64,000 bases of DNA from Granulicella sp. S156. Lineage in GTDB: Bacteria; Acidobacteriota; Terriglobia; Terriglobales; Acidobacteriaceae. The notes beneath the pieces are model-generated. The model was given only the letters and a program-made list of their open reading frames with translations, ran no database searches and was not told where the DNA came from. Shown here piece by piece: positions 49,499 through 58,433 of this stretch; within the stretch, counting starts at the first letter, position 1; each line of letters opens with the position of its first letter. The DNA lies in NCBI RefSeq assembly GCF_009766105.1, contig NZ_LMUH01000006.1:1-64000 (forward strand). The letters are read 5' to 3'. The translations under genes were made by a program, and so were the position numbers.

Positions 49499-50482
49499 AT
49501 GGCGACCAAGGTAACGGTAGAGCAGCATGTGGCGGAGGGCGCAAGCCCGGAGCTACGCGAGGTGTTTGGAGGAATTGCGGCGGCAGCTCGCGAGATTGGG
49601 AAGAAGATCCGGCTGGCTGGCCTGAGCGACGTGCTCGGAGCGTACGGCGCTGTAAATGTGCAGGGCGAGCAGCAGCAGAAGCTCGATGTCTTCGCCAACG
49701 GCGTGATGCTGCGTTCGCTGGGCAAGCTAGCGAGTGTGATCGCGTGTGTCAGTGAGGAAAACGAGGAGCCAATTCCTTTTTATCGCGCAGGTGCGAAGTA
49801 CATCGTTATCTTCGACCCGTTGGACGGCTCATCGAACATCGACGTCAACGTGAATACCGGCACCATCTTCAGCGTGCAGGAACTCAGCAGCAGCACTGCG
49901 GACGCGACGATCTTCGATGTTACGGCTTCGATCCTTCAACCGGGAACAAAGCAGGTCGCGGCGGGTTATGTCGTCTATGGGCCATCGACCGTAATGGTGA
50001 TGACCACGGGGGCGGGGGTTGCGGCGTTCACGCTGGACGATAACGGCGATTTTGTCCGCAGCAGTGAGTCGATGCACATGCCGGAGCAGGGGCCGTACTA
50101 CTCTGCAAACGAAGCCAACGCAGCGAGTTGGCCTGCGGCCTATCGCGAGTACCTGGCGATGCTGTTGCGCGGCGAACTCAACGGCAAAGCCTACAGTGCA
50201 CGCTACATCGGCAGCCTGGTAGCAGACTTCCACCGCACGCTGCTGAAGGGCGGCGTGTTCCTCTATCCGCCGACCGACAAGGCCCCGAAGGGCAAGCTGC
50301 GGCTGCTGTATGAGGCGAACCCACTGGCCCTTCTCGCCGAGCAGGCCGGTGGAGCAGCGGTGAACGGGCCAAAACGGATTTTGGAGTTGCAGCCGGAGCA
50401 GATTCACCAGCGCACGCCGCTCATCGTCGGAAGCAAGCGTGAGGTAGAGGCCCTGCAAAAGGCCGTGCTGGAGGCTCGCTAG
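49499..50482 (+). CDS. fbp: Fructose-1,6-bisphosphatase class I
   Basis: A 327-residue gluconeogenic phosphatase. The metal-site motif FDPLDGSSNIDVN is near residue 103-115, preceded by VSEENEEPI; the late YIGSLVADFHRTLLKGGVFLYP and PLALLAEQAGG motifs are intact. The ATG at 49499 is chosen because GGAG precedes it and the protein then begins at the family's usual position; the frame opens 28 codons earlier. Its stop overlaps the next gene's GTG start by one base (TAGTG), so the two are probably co-transcribed. Confidence 0.95.
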   Translation: MATKVTVEQHVAEGASPELREVFGGIAAAAREIGKKIRLAGLSDVLGAYGAVNVQGEQQQKLDVFANGVMLRSLGKLASVIACVSEENEEPIPFYRAGAKYIVIFDPLDGSSNIDVNVNTGTIFSVQELSSSTADATIFDVTASILQPGTKQVAAGYVVYGPSTVMVMTTGAGVAAFTLDDNGDFVRSSESMHMPEQGPYYSANEANAASWPAAYREYLAMLLRGELNGKAYSARYIGSLVADFHRTLLKGGVFLYPPTDKAPKGKLRLLYEANPLALLAEQAGGAAVNGPKRILELQPEQIHQRTPLIVGSKREVEALQKAVLEAR

Positions 50483-51750
50483 TGTCGGCTGGAAATATTG
50501 CGGAGAGGCTCTATTACGATTCGCCCGAGCTGGGATTTACGGCGACAGTGACGGACATCCGTCTGGACTCGCACGAGAAGAATGAGGCAGGTGAGAAGCA
50601 ACAGCTCTGGCAGGTTGCGCTGGATCGCACGGCGTTCTACCCGGAGGGTGGCGGCCAGCCGTGGGATACTGGCGTGCTCGTCGCGGTCTCGCGCAGTGGA
50701 GCGACGCTGGAGGTTCCCGTCGAGCGCGTCGAAGAAGACGATGCAGGCGAGGTGTGGCACTTCGTCCGCAAGCCGCTGGTCGAAGGCACAGAGATCACGG
50801 GCCGCGTGGATGCCGCAAGGCGCATAGACCATGCGCAGCAGCACTCGGGACAGCATCTGCTGTCAGCGGTGTTCCTGAGCGAACTGGATGCAAAGACGGT
50901 CTCGTTTCATCTCGGAACCGAGACCTCGAGCATCGATCTGGTGCTGCGCGAAGGTGCGGAACGGCTGTCCGAGGAGGAGCTGCAACGAGTAGAAGCTGCG
51001 GCAAATCGCCTCATCTTTGAGGATCGTGTTCTGACGCCTCGCTGGGTTCCGCAGCATGTTGCAGTGGCGATGTATGAGCATGGCGACCTGCGCAAGCTGC
51101 CCGAGCGCGAAGGGCCGATGCGGATTGTCGAGATGCAGGGTGTGGAGTTCAACGCTTGCGGAGGCACGCATGTGGCCTCGACGGGCGCCATCGGCGGGCT
51201 GATGCTGCGGCGTGTAGAGAAAGTGCGTCAGGGCTGGCGAGTGGAGTTTGTCTGCGGCCTGCGTGCTGTTCGTGCGGCGCGCAGAGATTTCGAGTTGTTG
51301 ACCGGAGTTGCTGGTTCGTTGAGCGTCGGTACTGGCGATGTGCCGGGACGCGTGACAGCGCTACTGGAAGACGCGAAAGCTGCAACAAAGGAGCGGCGCG
51401 GGCTCATCGAGGAGCTCGCGTGTGCCGAAGCCGTGGCTTTGGTTACAGGGGCTATTGAGGGTGCTGTGATACGTGCGGTGTTTGTAGGCAAGGATATGGA
51501 ATTTGCGAAGCAGGTTGCCGCAAGGGCCACAGGCTTCGGTCGCACAGCGGTGGCAGGTGCAATAAATGGATCAGAAGGGGCGATTGCGCTGGCACGGCCC
51601 GCCGGCTCCATGGTCGATTGCGGCAAAATTCTCCGCGAGGTATTGGGTGCAGCGGGCGCACGCGGCGGCGGGTCAGCGGAGCGCGCGCAGGGCGTATGCC
51701 GCGCGGAGCAGGTGGAGGAGTTGGTGGGCAAGTTGGTCGAAGCGCTCTGA
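50482..51750 (+). CDS. AlaX-like alanyl-tRNA editing protein with DHHA1 domain
   Basis: A 422-residue protein made of the AlaRS editing part without the synthetase core. It has the TFYPEGGGQPxD-type segment (FYPEGGGQPWDTG near 45), the zinc-site HSGQHLLSAVF near 118, CGGTHVASTGAIGG near 225, and a C-terminal coiled-coil plus DHHA1 domain ending GGGSAERAQG. Such proteins hydrolyse mischarged Ser- or Gly-tRNA-Ala in trans. The length indicates an AlaX-L form. The GTG start overlaps the fbp stop by one base. It is followed by an inverted-repeat element. Confidence 0.9.
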   Translation: MSAGNIAERLYYDSPELGFTATVTDIRLDSHEKNEAGEKQQLWQVALDRTAFYPEGGGQPWDTGVLVAVSRSGATLEVPVERVEEDDAGEVWHFVRKPLVEGTEITGRVDAARRIDHAQQHSGQHLLSAVFLSELDAKTVSFHLGTETSSIDLVLREGAERLSEEELQRVEAAANRLIFEDRVLTPRWVPQHVAVAMYEHGDLRKLPEREGPMRIVEMQGVEFNACGGTHVASTGAIGGLMLRRVEKVRQGWRVEFVCGLRAVRAARRDFELLTGVAGSLSVGTGDVPGRVTALLEDAKAATKERRGLIEELACAEAVALVTGAIEGAVIRAVFVGKDMEFAKQVAARATGFGRTAVAGAINGSEGAIALARPAGSMVDCGKILREVLGAAGARGGGSAERAQGVCRAEQVEELVGKLVEAL

Positions 51751-51772
51751 GTACTTGTGTAAAACCCACTGC

Positions 51773-51886
51773 TAGAGCAATTCCCGTATGGATGTGAAGT
51801 GGAGAATCCCTGCGAGTGCTGTTTTCTTGGGGAAAAACAGCGTATAGATCTGTGGCTCGCTCTACACCTATACGGGAATTGCTCTA
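51773..51886. repeat. AGAGCAATTCCCGTAT inverted-repeat element
   Basis: TAGAGCAATTCCCGTAT (51773-51789) and ATACGGGAATTGCTCTA (51870-51886) are a perfect 17-base inverted pair, extended by partly matching bases (GATGT/ACACC). The centre holds a second hairpin, CTGTTTTTC-like at 51819-51840. The same two-level design is seen at 55204-55316. Confidence 0.8.
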
Positions 51887-51970
51887 TCGTCGTATCTGAT
51901 CAGCTATGCCAAAACTGTAGCCTTGGAACATAGGGCCACAGCCGGTGTGACGAATATCCTAGTAGGTACA

Positions 51971-54520
51971 GTGTCTCTCTTCGCCGATGTCGCGTTGCCA
52001 GTTCCGCTCGATCGAGCATTCACGTACAGCGTGACGCCGGGTGCCGAGCCTGTTGTTGGTGGGCGCGTGCTGGTGTCGTTTGGTGGGCAGCAGCTCAGCG
52101 GTGTTGTCGTTGCGCTGCATGATGTACGTCCTGCCCCAGAAGTTGAAGTCAAGGCCATCGCACGCGTACTCGATGAATCGGCGCTCCTCTCCGACGAACT
52201 GATGCAGCTTGGTAAGTGGATCGCTCAGTACTACTGCGCCCCGCTGGGCGACGTGCTGCGCGGCATGCTGCCGCTTACGGCTGAGGTGCGGCGGCAGTGG
52301 GTATACCGCATCGGCGAGCAGGGCAGGCGGGTGCTGTACGAAGGCGCGGCCAAAGGTTCGTCGCGGCGCTCGAAGCTGAGCGTCGAGGACCAGAACCGCG
52401 AGTATGCGGTGCTCAACTATCTCGAAGCGGCTGAGGCGGTAAAGACAGGGACGATTCGCAGCGCGACAGGCGCGAATAAAGCGCTCCTTGATGCCATGGC
52501 GAAGAAGCGCTGGCTGGTTCGCGAGCCGCTGGCCGAAGTACGCGATGCACGCCGAGTAGAGATGGTGGCTGTACTCCAGGAAGCAGGAGACAGCGAGCAG
52601 GAGACCGAGAAGAGCGAAGACCCGACCGCAGGAAAACGGCTGCCGAAGCTGAATGAGAATCAATTAGCCGTGATGGCGGAGCTTGCGGGCTGTGGTGGAC
52701 GCGAGTTGGTCCGCGAACTGCGCGCACGGCTTGGCGCACGAGGCGTCCCTGACTCCTCGCTTGCGACGTTGGTCAAGCGTGGGCTCGTGCGCCTGGAAGA
52801 GACGGCGCAGGCGTTTCATGTAAGCGGGCTGGGGCATGGCGGCAAGAAGTTTGCGCATGAGCACGCGCTGAACGAGGCGCAGACCGAGGCCCTGGGCACG
52901 CTCGTTGCAGCCATGGAGAAGGGCGGCTTTCGTCCGCATCTGCTGTACGGCATCACCGGCTCAGGCAAGACCGCAGTCTATGTGGCCGCAATGCAGCGCG
53001 CGCTCGCAGCAGGGAAGAGCGCGCTCCTGCTGGTGCCGGAGATCGGGCTCACGCCGGGGATCGCGGCCCAGATGGTGGCGGCGTTTGCCGGTGAGGTTGC
53101 CTTGCTGCACTCGCAGCTTACGCCGGACGAGCGCGCCGAACAATGGCATCGCATACGCCGTGGAGAGGCGCGAGTCGTCGTCGGCACGCGTTCTGCAGTC
53201 TTTGCGCCGATGCCGGATCTTGGGCTGATCCTCGTCGACGAAGAGCACGACGGCAGCTACAAGCAGGAGGAGACCCCGCGTTATCACGGTCGCGACGTCG
53301 CCGTGATGCGGGCCAAGCTGCTCGGCTGCACCGTCGTGCTGGGCTCGGCGACGCCCTCGCTCGAAAGCTGGAACAACGCTGAGCGTGGGCGTTACGTCAG
53401 GGTCGAGATGCGCGAACGCGTGCAATCGCGGCCCCTGCCCGCCGTCGAGATGATCGACATGCGCGAGGAGTTCCGCGAGACCGGCCAGGAGCAGATGTTC
53501 TCGCGCAGGCTCATCGCCGAGACCCAGGCCACCCTCGATCGCGGCGAGCAGGCGATCATTCTCCTCAACCGGCGCGGCTACAGCTTTGTGGTGATGTGCC
53601 GAAGCTGCGGCGAAAAGATCGAGTGCGAGAACTGTGCCATCTCACTGACCTATCACAAGCCCGGCAACGAGCAGGACCTGAACGGCGAGGCCCGGGTGGG
53701 GCAGCGGTTGGAGTGCCACTACTGCGGCTTCCGGCGCGGCGTCCCGAAGGCCTGTCCGAAGTGCGCGAGCGAGCACCTGTACTACCTCGGCGCGGGCTCG
53801 CAGCAGGGCGAGGAGCGGCTGCAGGAGCTCTTTCCGGGCGCTCGTATCGGCCGCATGGACCGCGATACGGTGCGCACACGCGGCGACATGGAGCGGCTCC
53901 TCACTCGGCTGCACTCCGGCGAGATCAACCTGCTGGTGGGCACGCAGATGATCGCCAAGGGGCATGACATTCATGGGGTCACGCTGGTCGGCGTCGTTGG
54001 TGCGGACTTTGCGCTGGGATTGCCGGACTTTCGTGCCGCCGAGCGTGTCTTCCAACTCATCACGCAGGTCAGCGGACGCGCCGGACGGGGTGAGCTCCCC
54101 GGCAAGGTGCTGGTGCAGACCTACCAGCCCGACCACTATGTAAATAAGTTTGCGCGCGAGCACGATTACACCGGCTTTGCGGCGCGAGAGATGTACTTCC
54201 GCCGCGGCATGCGTTATCCGCCGTTCAGCGTGCTGGCCAACGTGATGGTGCAGAGCGAACGGCTGGAAGAGGTGCTGGACTGGTCGTCGCGGCTGGGGAG
54301 ATGGTTTGAGCAGCGAAAATTAGTGGGTGTCCGTGTTCTCGGGCCTGCTGCAGCGCCATTATCGCGGCTCAAGCGAATCTACCGCTATCACTTCGTGCTC
54401 AAGGCCGATCGCCGCGATGTGCTGGGGCCGGCACTCCGCGAGATGCTGGGAGTTGTGGATCGCGAAGAGATTCCACGCCGATCCATCGTGGTCGATGTCG
54501 ATGCCATGCACCTGATGTAG
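51971..54520 (+). CDS. priA: Primosomal replication restart helicase PriA
   Basis: An 849-residue superfamily 2 helicase that reloads DnaB at stalled forks. The N-terminal DNA-binding part starts VSLFADVALPVPLDRAFTYSV; Walker A GITGSGKTAVYV is near residue 327, DEEH (ILVDEEHDGSYK) near 421, then zinc-binding clusters CRSCGEKIECENC and CHYCGFRRGVPKACPKC (~542-600). The QVSGRAGRG motif and C-terminal domain are complete. The GTG at 51971 gives the usual N-terminus; the frame is open from a TTG at 51923. A spacer with Gln/Glu/Lys-rich content (~residues 212-230) sits in the winged-helix region. Confidence 0.94.
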   Translation: MSLFADVALPVPLDRAFTYSVTPGAEPVVGGRVLVSFGGQQLSGVVVALHDVRPAPEVEVKAIARVLDESALLSDELMQLGKWIAQYYCAPLGDVLRGMLPLTAEVRRQWVYRIGEQGRRVLYEGAAKGSSRRSKLSVEDQNREYAVLNYLEAAEAVKTGTIRSATGANKALLDAMAKKRWLVREPLAEVRDARRVEMVAVLQEAGDSEQETEKSEDPTAGKRLPKLNENQLAVMAELAGCGGRELVRELRARLGARGVPDSSLATLVKRGLVRLEETAQAFHVSGLGHGGKKFAHEHALNEAQTEALGTLVAAMEKGGFRPHLLYGITGSGKTAVYVAAMQRALAAGKSALLLVPEIGLTPGIAAQMVAAFAGEVALLHSQLTPDERAEQWHRIRRGEARVVVGTRSAVFAPMPDLGLILVDEEHDGSYKQEETPRYHGRDVAVMRAKLLGCTVVLGSATPSLESWNNAERGRYVRVEMRERVQSRPLPAVEMIDMREEFRETGQEQMFSRRLIAETQATLDRGEQAIILLNRRGYSFVVMCRSCGEKIECENCAISLTYHKPGNEQDLNGEARVGQRLECHYCGFRRGVPKACPKCASEHLYYLGAGSQQGEERLQELFPGARIGRMDRDTVRTRGDMERLLTRLHSGEINLLVGTQMIAKGHDIHGVTLVGVVGADFALGLPDFRAAERVFQLITQVSGRAGRGELPGKVLVQTYQPDHYVNKFAREHDYTGFAAREMYFRRGMRYPPFSVLANVMVQSERLEEVLDWSSRLGRWFEQRKLVGVRVLGPAAAPLSRLKRIYRYHFVLKADRRDVLGPALREMLGVVDREEIPRRSIVVDVDAMHLM

Positions 54521-54535
54521 GTAGGCGCCAACGAT

Positions 54536-54787
54536 CCGGGTGCCCCATCTTCGCGACGGCTTCATCGTCGCTAAGGTGGGCATCGCCCGAAGGGCGACCG
54601 CTCCTGCGACATGCCAAATCAGAAACCACCGATGTACGCGGTGCTTCCGTAGCGACTGAGGCCGAATGTTATGCGATCGATTTTACGGTTGTGGCTATAT
54701 GAAAATAAGCAGGAGCGGTCGGGCACTCGCCCGATGCCCATCTTAGCCGCGCAAAGAACGCGCGCCGAAGATGGGGCACCCGAATTG
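54536..54787. repeat. MITE-like element with ~80-bp inverted ends
   Basis: The left end 54536-54613 (GGGTGCCCCATCTTCG... CTAAGGTGGGCATCGCCCGA... GACCGCTCCTGC) is inverted at 54708-54787 (GCAGGAGCGGTC... CCCATCTTAG... CGAAGATGGGGCACCC). The ~95-base interior is AT-richer and has no ORF. Single half-copies of the same ends are at 3392-3436, 12951-13020 and 29201-29246. It lies between convergent priA and HU genes. Confidence 0.78.
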
Positions 54788-54809
54788 TCGCGAAGATTGC
54801 ATCTGGAAT

Positions 54810-55079
54810 TTAGTCCAGCAGGTGAAGTTCTTTCCCCGGCTTGAAGCGGACAGCCTTTCCAGGCGTGATGGAAACCTCGGCGCCTGTACGGGGGTTACGT
54901 CCCACACCGGTCTTGCGGGGTTTTACGGTGAACACGCCAAAGCCCCGTAATTCGATGCGATCGCTGTCCCCGAGGGCATTCTTCATCGCCTCGAAGATGG
55001 CGTCTACGGCCGCTTCCGCCTTGGTACGCGGAAGACCTGTGCGTTCTACTACGCGCTGAATGAGGTCTTGCTTAATCAA
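54810..55079 (-). CDS. hup: HU-type DNA-binding protein
   Basis: An 89-residue histone-like protein. It starts MIKQDLIQRVVERTGLPRTKAEAAVD, has the dimer helix region and the beta-arm signature GFGVFTVKPRKTGVGRNPRTG with the conserved Pro-tip (RNPRTG), ending VRFKPGKELHLLD. It bends DNA as a dimer and compacts the nucleoid. Whether it is HU or IHF-like cannot be settled from sequence alone; the length and start favour HU. It is convergent with priA and has a 300-base upstream spacer containing an inverted-repeat element. Confidence 0.94.
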   Translation of the reverse strand: MIKQDLIQRVVERTGLPRTKAEAAVDAIFEAMKNALGDSDRIELRGFGVFTVKPRKTGVGRNPRTGAEVSITPGKAVRFKPGKELHLLD

Positions 55080-55397
55080 TCAGGGTCGCCTTTCTTTTTC
55101 CCGAACACAGATTCTGGGCACCGTGTGCGGTCCCGATGTACGCCCGTCTCCGATGGTAGAAAGGGCTATTTCGATTGTCAACGCCGCACAAGAGCTTGAG
55201 ATGGAGCATTTCCACGGATAGGTTGTAGGCCGAAGTAAAAAGTGTGTCTGCCGTTTTCCTCAAGAAAATGGAAACCGGAGTTGTATCGAGGTCACAGGAA
55301 CCGGTGAAATGCTCTAGGCTCAATGCAACAGGATAGAAAAGGCCAGACTAGCATCTGTTGCGGGTCTGTGCATTCAGGGCGTTATTCAAGGAGCACG
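55080..55397. other. Divergent spacer between HU and dcd
   Basis: Holds the presumed HU promoter region and the inverted-repeat element at 55204-55316. An open frame to 55323 continues upstream of dcd but has no ribosome site. I see no separate gene. Confidence 0.5.
55204..55316. repeat. GAGCATTTC inverted-repeat element upstream of dcd
   Basis: GAGCATTTCCACGGATAGG (55204-) is imperfectly inverted as CCGGTGAAATGCTC (55301-55314). The centre holds a second hairpin, CCGTTTTCC/GGAAACCGG. The layout (outer AGAGCA arms, inner GTTTTC hairpin, ~113 bases) matches the element at 51773-51886. Confidence 0.62.
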
Positions 55398-55952
55398 ATG
55401 GCAATCAAGAGCGATAAATGGATTCGCCGGCAGGCGGTCGAAAATAAGATGATCGAGCCCTTCAGCGAGAAGCAGGTGCGCGACGGCGTCATCTCCTATG
55501 GGTTGTCTTCGTACGGCTATGACCTGCGTGTCTCCGACGAGTTCAAGATTTTTACCAATGTCAACAGCGCCATCATCGACCCCAAGAACTTCGATGAGCG
55601 TTCGTTTGTCACCGTGCAGGCGCCGAGCGTGATCGTTCCGCCCAACTCGTTTGCGCTGGCGCGTTCGATTGAATACTTTCGCATCCCGCGCGATGTGCTC
55701 ACGATCTGTGTCGGCAAGAGCACATATGCCCGCTGCGGCATCATCGTGAACGTAACGCCGTTTGAGCCGGAGTGGGAGGGGTTTGTAACCCTCGAGATCT
55801 CCAACACGACGCCTCTGCCGGCAAAGATCTATGCCAACGAAGGCCTGTGCCAGATCCTGTTCTTCCAGAGCGACGAGGTCTGCGAGGTCAGCTACGGCGA
55901 CCGCAACGGCAAGTATCAGCGGCAGCAGGGGATTGTGTTGCCCAAGCTGTAG
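55398..55952 (+). CDS. dcd: dCTP deaminase
   Basis: A 184-residue trimeric enzyme converting dCTP to dUTP. It starts [19 protein letters not shown], has [17 protein letters not shown] near 34-50, the catalytic [27 protein letters not shown] near 92-118 (including the conserved Ser-Arg region, KSTYARCG) and [28 protein letters not shown]. The length and the start are typical; AAGGAGCACG precedes the ATG. A bifunctional deaminase/dUTPase cannot be excluded. A perfect 16-bp palindrome follows the gene. Confidence 0.95.
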   Translation: MAIKSDKWIRRQAVENKMIEPFSEKQVRDGVISYGLSSYGYDLRVSDEFKIFTNVNSAIIDPKNFDERSFVTVQAPSVIVPPNSFALARSIEYFRIPRDVLTICVGKSTYARCGIIVNVTPFEPEWEGFVTLEISNTTPLPAKIYANEGLCQILFFQSDEVCEVSYGDRNGKYQRQQGIVLPKL

Positions 55953-55973
55953 GCGAGAACGAGCAACTGCAAC

Positions 55974-56070
55974 AGCCTTGACGCAAAGCGCGCCAAGTAA
56001 GCCAAGGACGCCACGGAAGCCGTGGCGTCCTTGGCGTTTTCCCTCCGCGCCCTCTGCGTGAGCGCTTTTA
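55974..56070. repeat. Palindromic element A (after dcd)
   Basis: A perfect 16-bp hairpin with a three-base loop at 56001-56035 (GCCAAGGACGCCACGG inverted as CCGTGGCGTCCTTGGC), then GTTTTCC. Outer words ACGCAAAGCGCGC and GCGCCCTCTGCGT are also inverted. The preceding AGCAACTGCAACAGCCTTGAC is shared with element B after dxs. It can act as a terminator for dcd. Confidence 0.82.
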
Positions 56071-56177
56071 CAGGTGCTTGAAGCGGCGTTGACGTTACCA
56101 TCCCGGCGAGTACGCTCCTCCGGTTGATACACTGGATAGCTAGGCCTTCTTGCGGCGGGTTGTAGCCGCGCGGCCCG

Positions 56178-58067
56178 ATGACGGGTTTTGGTATGAGCGA
56201 GCATTTAAGCAAAATTAAATCTCCGGCCGATGTGAAACGGTTGGGGATGGTAGAACTGGAGCGGCTTGCAGAAGAGATTCGCGAGCGGCTTATCCTCGGT
56301 GTAGCTAAAACCGGCGGACATATCGGTCCAAATCTAGGGGTGGTCGAGCTGACCATCGCCATGCACTACGTCTTCGATACCCCACGGGACAGCTTCGTCT
56401 TCGATGTCAGCCATCAGAGTTATGTCCACAAGCTGCTGACTGGGCGCGAGGACCGTTTCGAGACAATCCGCCAGCCCGGCGGTCTGAACGGCTTTATGCT
56501 GCGGACGGAGAGCGAGCACGACAGCTTTGGCGCAGGACATGCCGGAACGGCGCTGAGCGCGGCTCTGGGTATGGCTGTGGCGCGCGACATGAGTGGCGGC
56601 AGCGAGCACGTCGTTGCCCTGGCGGGCGATGCCGCGTTTACCAACGGCATCAGCTTTGAGGCCCTGAACAATATGGCCGCTCAGACCAAGCGGCTGATTA
56701 TTGTTCTGAACGACAACGAGTGGTCGATCGACAAGAACGTTGGCGCCATTGCCGAGTATTTCCACAAGATCGCCACGAATCCGACGTACGTCAACATCCA
56801 CGACCGTGCGGCTGGACTGGTCGAAAAATTCGGTGGTAAAGCTGCCCGGCACATCGCACGCAAGGCCGAAGAGGCGGCCAAGGGCATCGTCGGGCGCGGC
56901 ATGATCTTCGAGGAGTTTGGCCTGAGCTACTACGGCCCGCTCGATGGCCATAACCTGCCCCTGCTGATCGAGACGTTCAAGTTCCTCAAGCGGCAGAACA
57001 AGCCCGTTGTACTGCACGCGCTTACCCAGAAAGGTCGCGGGTTCCAGCCTGCGCTCGAGAAACAGAAGAAATTTCATGGCCTGGGGCCCTTCGACCCTGA
57101 GACGGGCGAGACCAAGCCGGCAGCGCAGAAGACCTATTCGGAGATCTTTGCCGAGACCCTGACCAAGCTCGCGGACATGGATGACAAGGTCGTCGCAATC
57201 ACGGCGGCGATGCCTAACGGCACGGCACTCGACCTCTTCCGTCCGCACCATCCCAAACGCTACTTCGATGTCGGCATCGCCGAAGAGCACGCGGTGTTGT
57301 TCGCGGCGGGCATGGCGACCAAGGGCTACCGGCCGTTCTGCGCGATCTATTCGACGTTTTTGCAGCGCGCGTTCGACCAGATCGTGCATGACGTAGCGCT
57401 GCAGAATCTCCCGGTTGTCTTCTGTATGGACCGTGGTGGGTTGAGCGGCGATGACGGTCCCACACACCACGGATTGTTCGATATCAGCTACCTGCGCGGT
57501 GTGCCCAACATCGTCCACATGGACCCGAAGGACGAGGACGAGCTGCAGGACATGATGTACACGGCGCTGCACCATGACGGTCCAAGCGCCATCCGCTATC
57601 CGCGTGGGACGGGGCCCGGTACGGTCGTAAAGGTTCAACCGGTGGCGCTGGAGATCGGCAAAGCCGAGGTGCTGCAGGACGGGTCGGATGTTGCGATCTT
57701 TGCCCTGGGTGCGATGGTGGCAGAGGCCGATCGGCTGGCGAAACTGCTGGAATCTGAAGGCCAGAGCGTTGCGGTGATCAACGCCCGCTTCGCCAAGCCG
57801 GTCGATGGCGAGTGCATTGCGCGCTATGGAAGACGCTGCGGACTGGTGGTCACGATGGAAGACCATGTGCTCGCCGGTGGCTTCGGCTCGGCGGTGCTGG
57901 AGAGCCTGAATGCGCAGGCGATCGATGTCCCGGTAATTCGGGTGGGCTGGCCGGACGAGTTCATCGAGCACGGTAAGCCCGAGGCCCTACACGCAAAGTA
58001 TGGCCTGACGGCGGAGGCTGCGCTGGAGCGTGTACGTCCGTTGCTGAGAAAGCCTGTCGCAGTTTAG
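56178..58067 (+). CDS. dxs: 1-deoxy-D-xylulose-5-phosphate synthase
   Basis: A 629-residue thiamine-diphosphate enzyme, the first step of the MEP isoprenoid pathway. It has the conserved start (GGHIGPNLGVVELTIAMHYVF), the DVSHQSYVHKLLTGR motif near 75, the TPP motif GDAAFTNGISFEALNN (GDG-like, ~155-175) and LIIVLNDNEWSI. The transketolase middle domain has CAIYSTFLQRAFDQI near 410, and the C-terminal domain begins around 500. The family-typical length is 620-640. It lies between two related palindromic elements. A second in-frame ATG (five codons on) is an equally likely start. Confidence 0.95.
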   Translation: MTGFGMSEHLSKIKSPADVKRLGMVELERLAEEIRERLILGVAKTGGHIGPNLGVVELTIAMHYVFDTPRDSFVFDVSHQSYVHKLLTGREDRFETIRQPGGLNGFMLRTESEHDSFGAGHAGTALSAALGMAVARDMSGGSEHVVALAGDAAFTNGISFEALNNMAAQTKRLIIVLNDNEWSIDKNVGAIAEYFHKIATNPTYVNIHDRAAGLVEKFGGKAARHIARKAEEAAKGIVGRGMIFEEFGLSYYGPLDGHNLPLLIETFKFLKRQNKPVVLHALTQKGRGFQPALEKQKKFHGLGPFDPETGETKPAAQKTYSEIFAETLTKLADMDDKVVAITAAMPNGTALDLFRPHHPKRYFDVGIAEEHAVLFAAGMATKGYRPFCAIYSTFLQRAFDQIVHDVALQNLPVVFCMDRGGLSGDDGPTHHGLFDISYLRGVPNIVHMDPKDEDELQDMMYTALHHDGPSAIRYPRGTGPGTVVKVQPVALEIGKAEVLQDGSDVAIFALGAMVAEADRLAKLLESEGQSVAVINARFAKPVDGECIARYGRRCGLVVTMEDHVLAGGFGSAVLESLNAQAIDVPVIRVGWPDEFIEHGKPEALHAKYGLTAEAALERVRPLLRKPVAV

Positions 58068-58090
58068 ACCTCTCAACCGGAGCAAGAACA

Positions 58091-58204
58091 AGCAACTGCA
58101 ACATCCTTGACGCCAAGCGCGCCAGGTAAGCCAAGTTTCGCCACGGAGGCCGTGGCGAAACTTGGCGTTTTTCCTTTGCGCCCGTTGCGTCAAGGTCTTC
58201 GGGT
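58091..58204. repeat. Palindromic element B (after dxs)
   Basis: A perfect 17-bp hairpin with a three-base loop at 58130-58166 (GCCAAGTTTCGCCACGG inverted as CCGTGGCGAAACTTGGC), followed by GTTTTTCC. The outer CCTTGACGC and GCGTCAAGG are inverted too. Flanks match element A, but the stem centre is GTTTC instead of GGAC, changed on both arms. Confidence 0.85.
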
Positions 58205-58433
58205 GCTTCACGCTGCACTCCTCTCTCCGAAATTCGCACAGAAATTTCGATCTACGACTCATCTAGTCCTAGATATGCGGTAAGCTAATTCATATCGGAC
58301 TGATGTGGTCGGTATTCGTCGGCGCTTGAGAGAGCTGCCAGGGGCGATGTCGGCTTTCTGGAGGGGTTCCAGGTACATTAGGCGGGAATTTGCAGTAAGT
58401 GAAGGATAGGGCGCGTGAATTGAGGACCGCGCT
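58205..58433. other. Upstream region of the TonB-dependent receptor
   Basis: About 230 bases without a gene. I looked for a Fur-box (GATAATGATAATCATTATC-like) and found only loose AT-rich matches around 58261-58310 (TAGATATGCGG..GCTAATTCATATCGG, which contains a weak inverted ATATGC/GATATG pair). I would not claim an operator. Confidence 0.35.

Noticed and set aside
49369-49725. N-terminal extension of the M24 peptidase frame
   Set aside because: It runs antisense to fbp and would place a Tat signal in the protein interior; the ATG at 49368 gives a proper signal peptide.
56334-57971. A 545-codon open frame antisense to dxs
   Set aside because: It lies entirely opposite dxs in a high-GC gene; its composition (His/Arg/Val-rich) is typical of an antisense shadow.
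58205-58433. Fur box upstream of the siderophore receptor
   Set aside because: Only weak AT-rich matches; not enough symmetry to report as a site.
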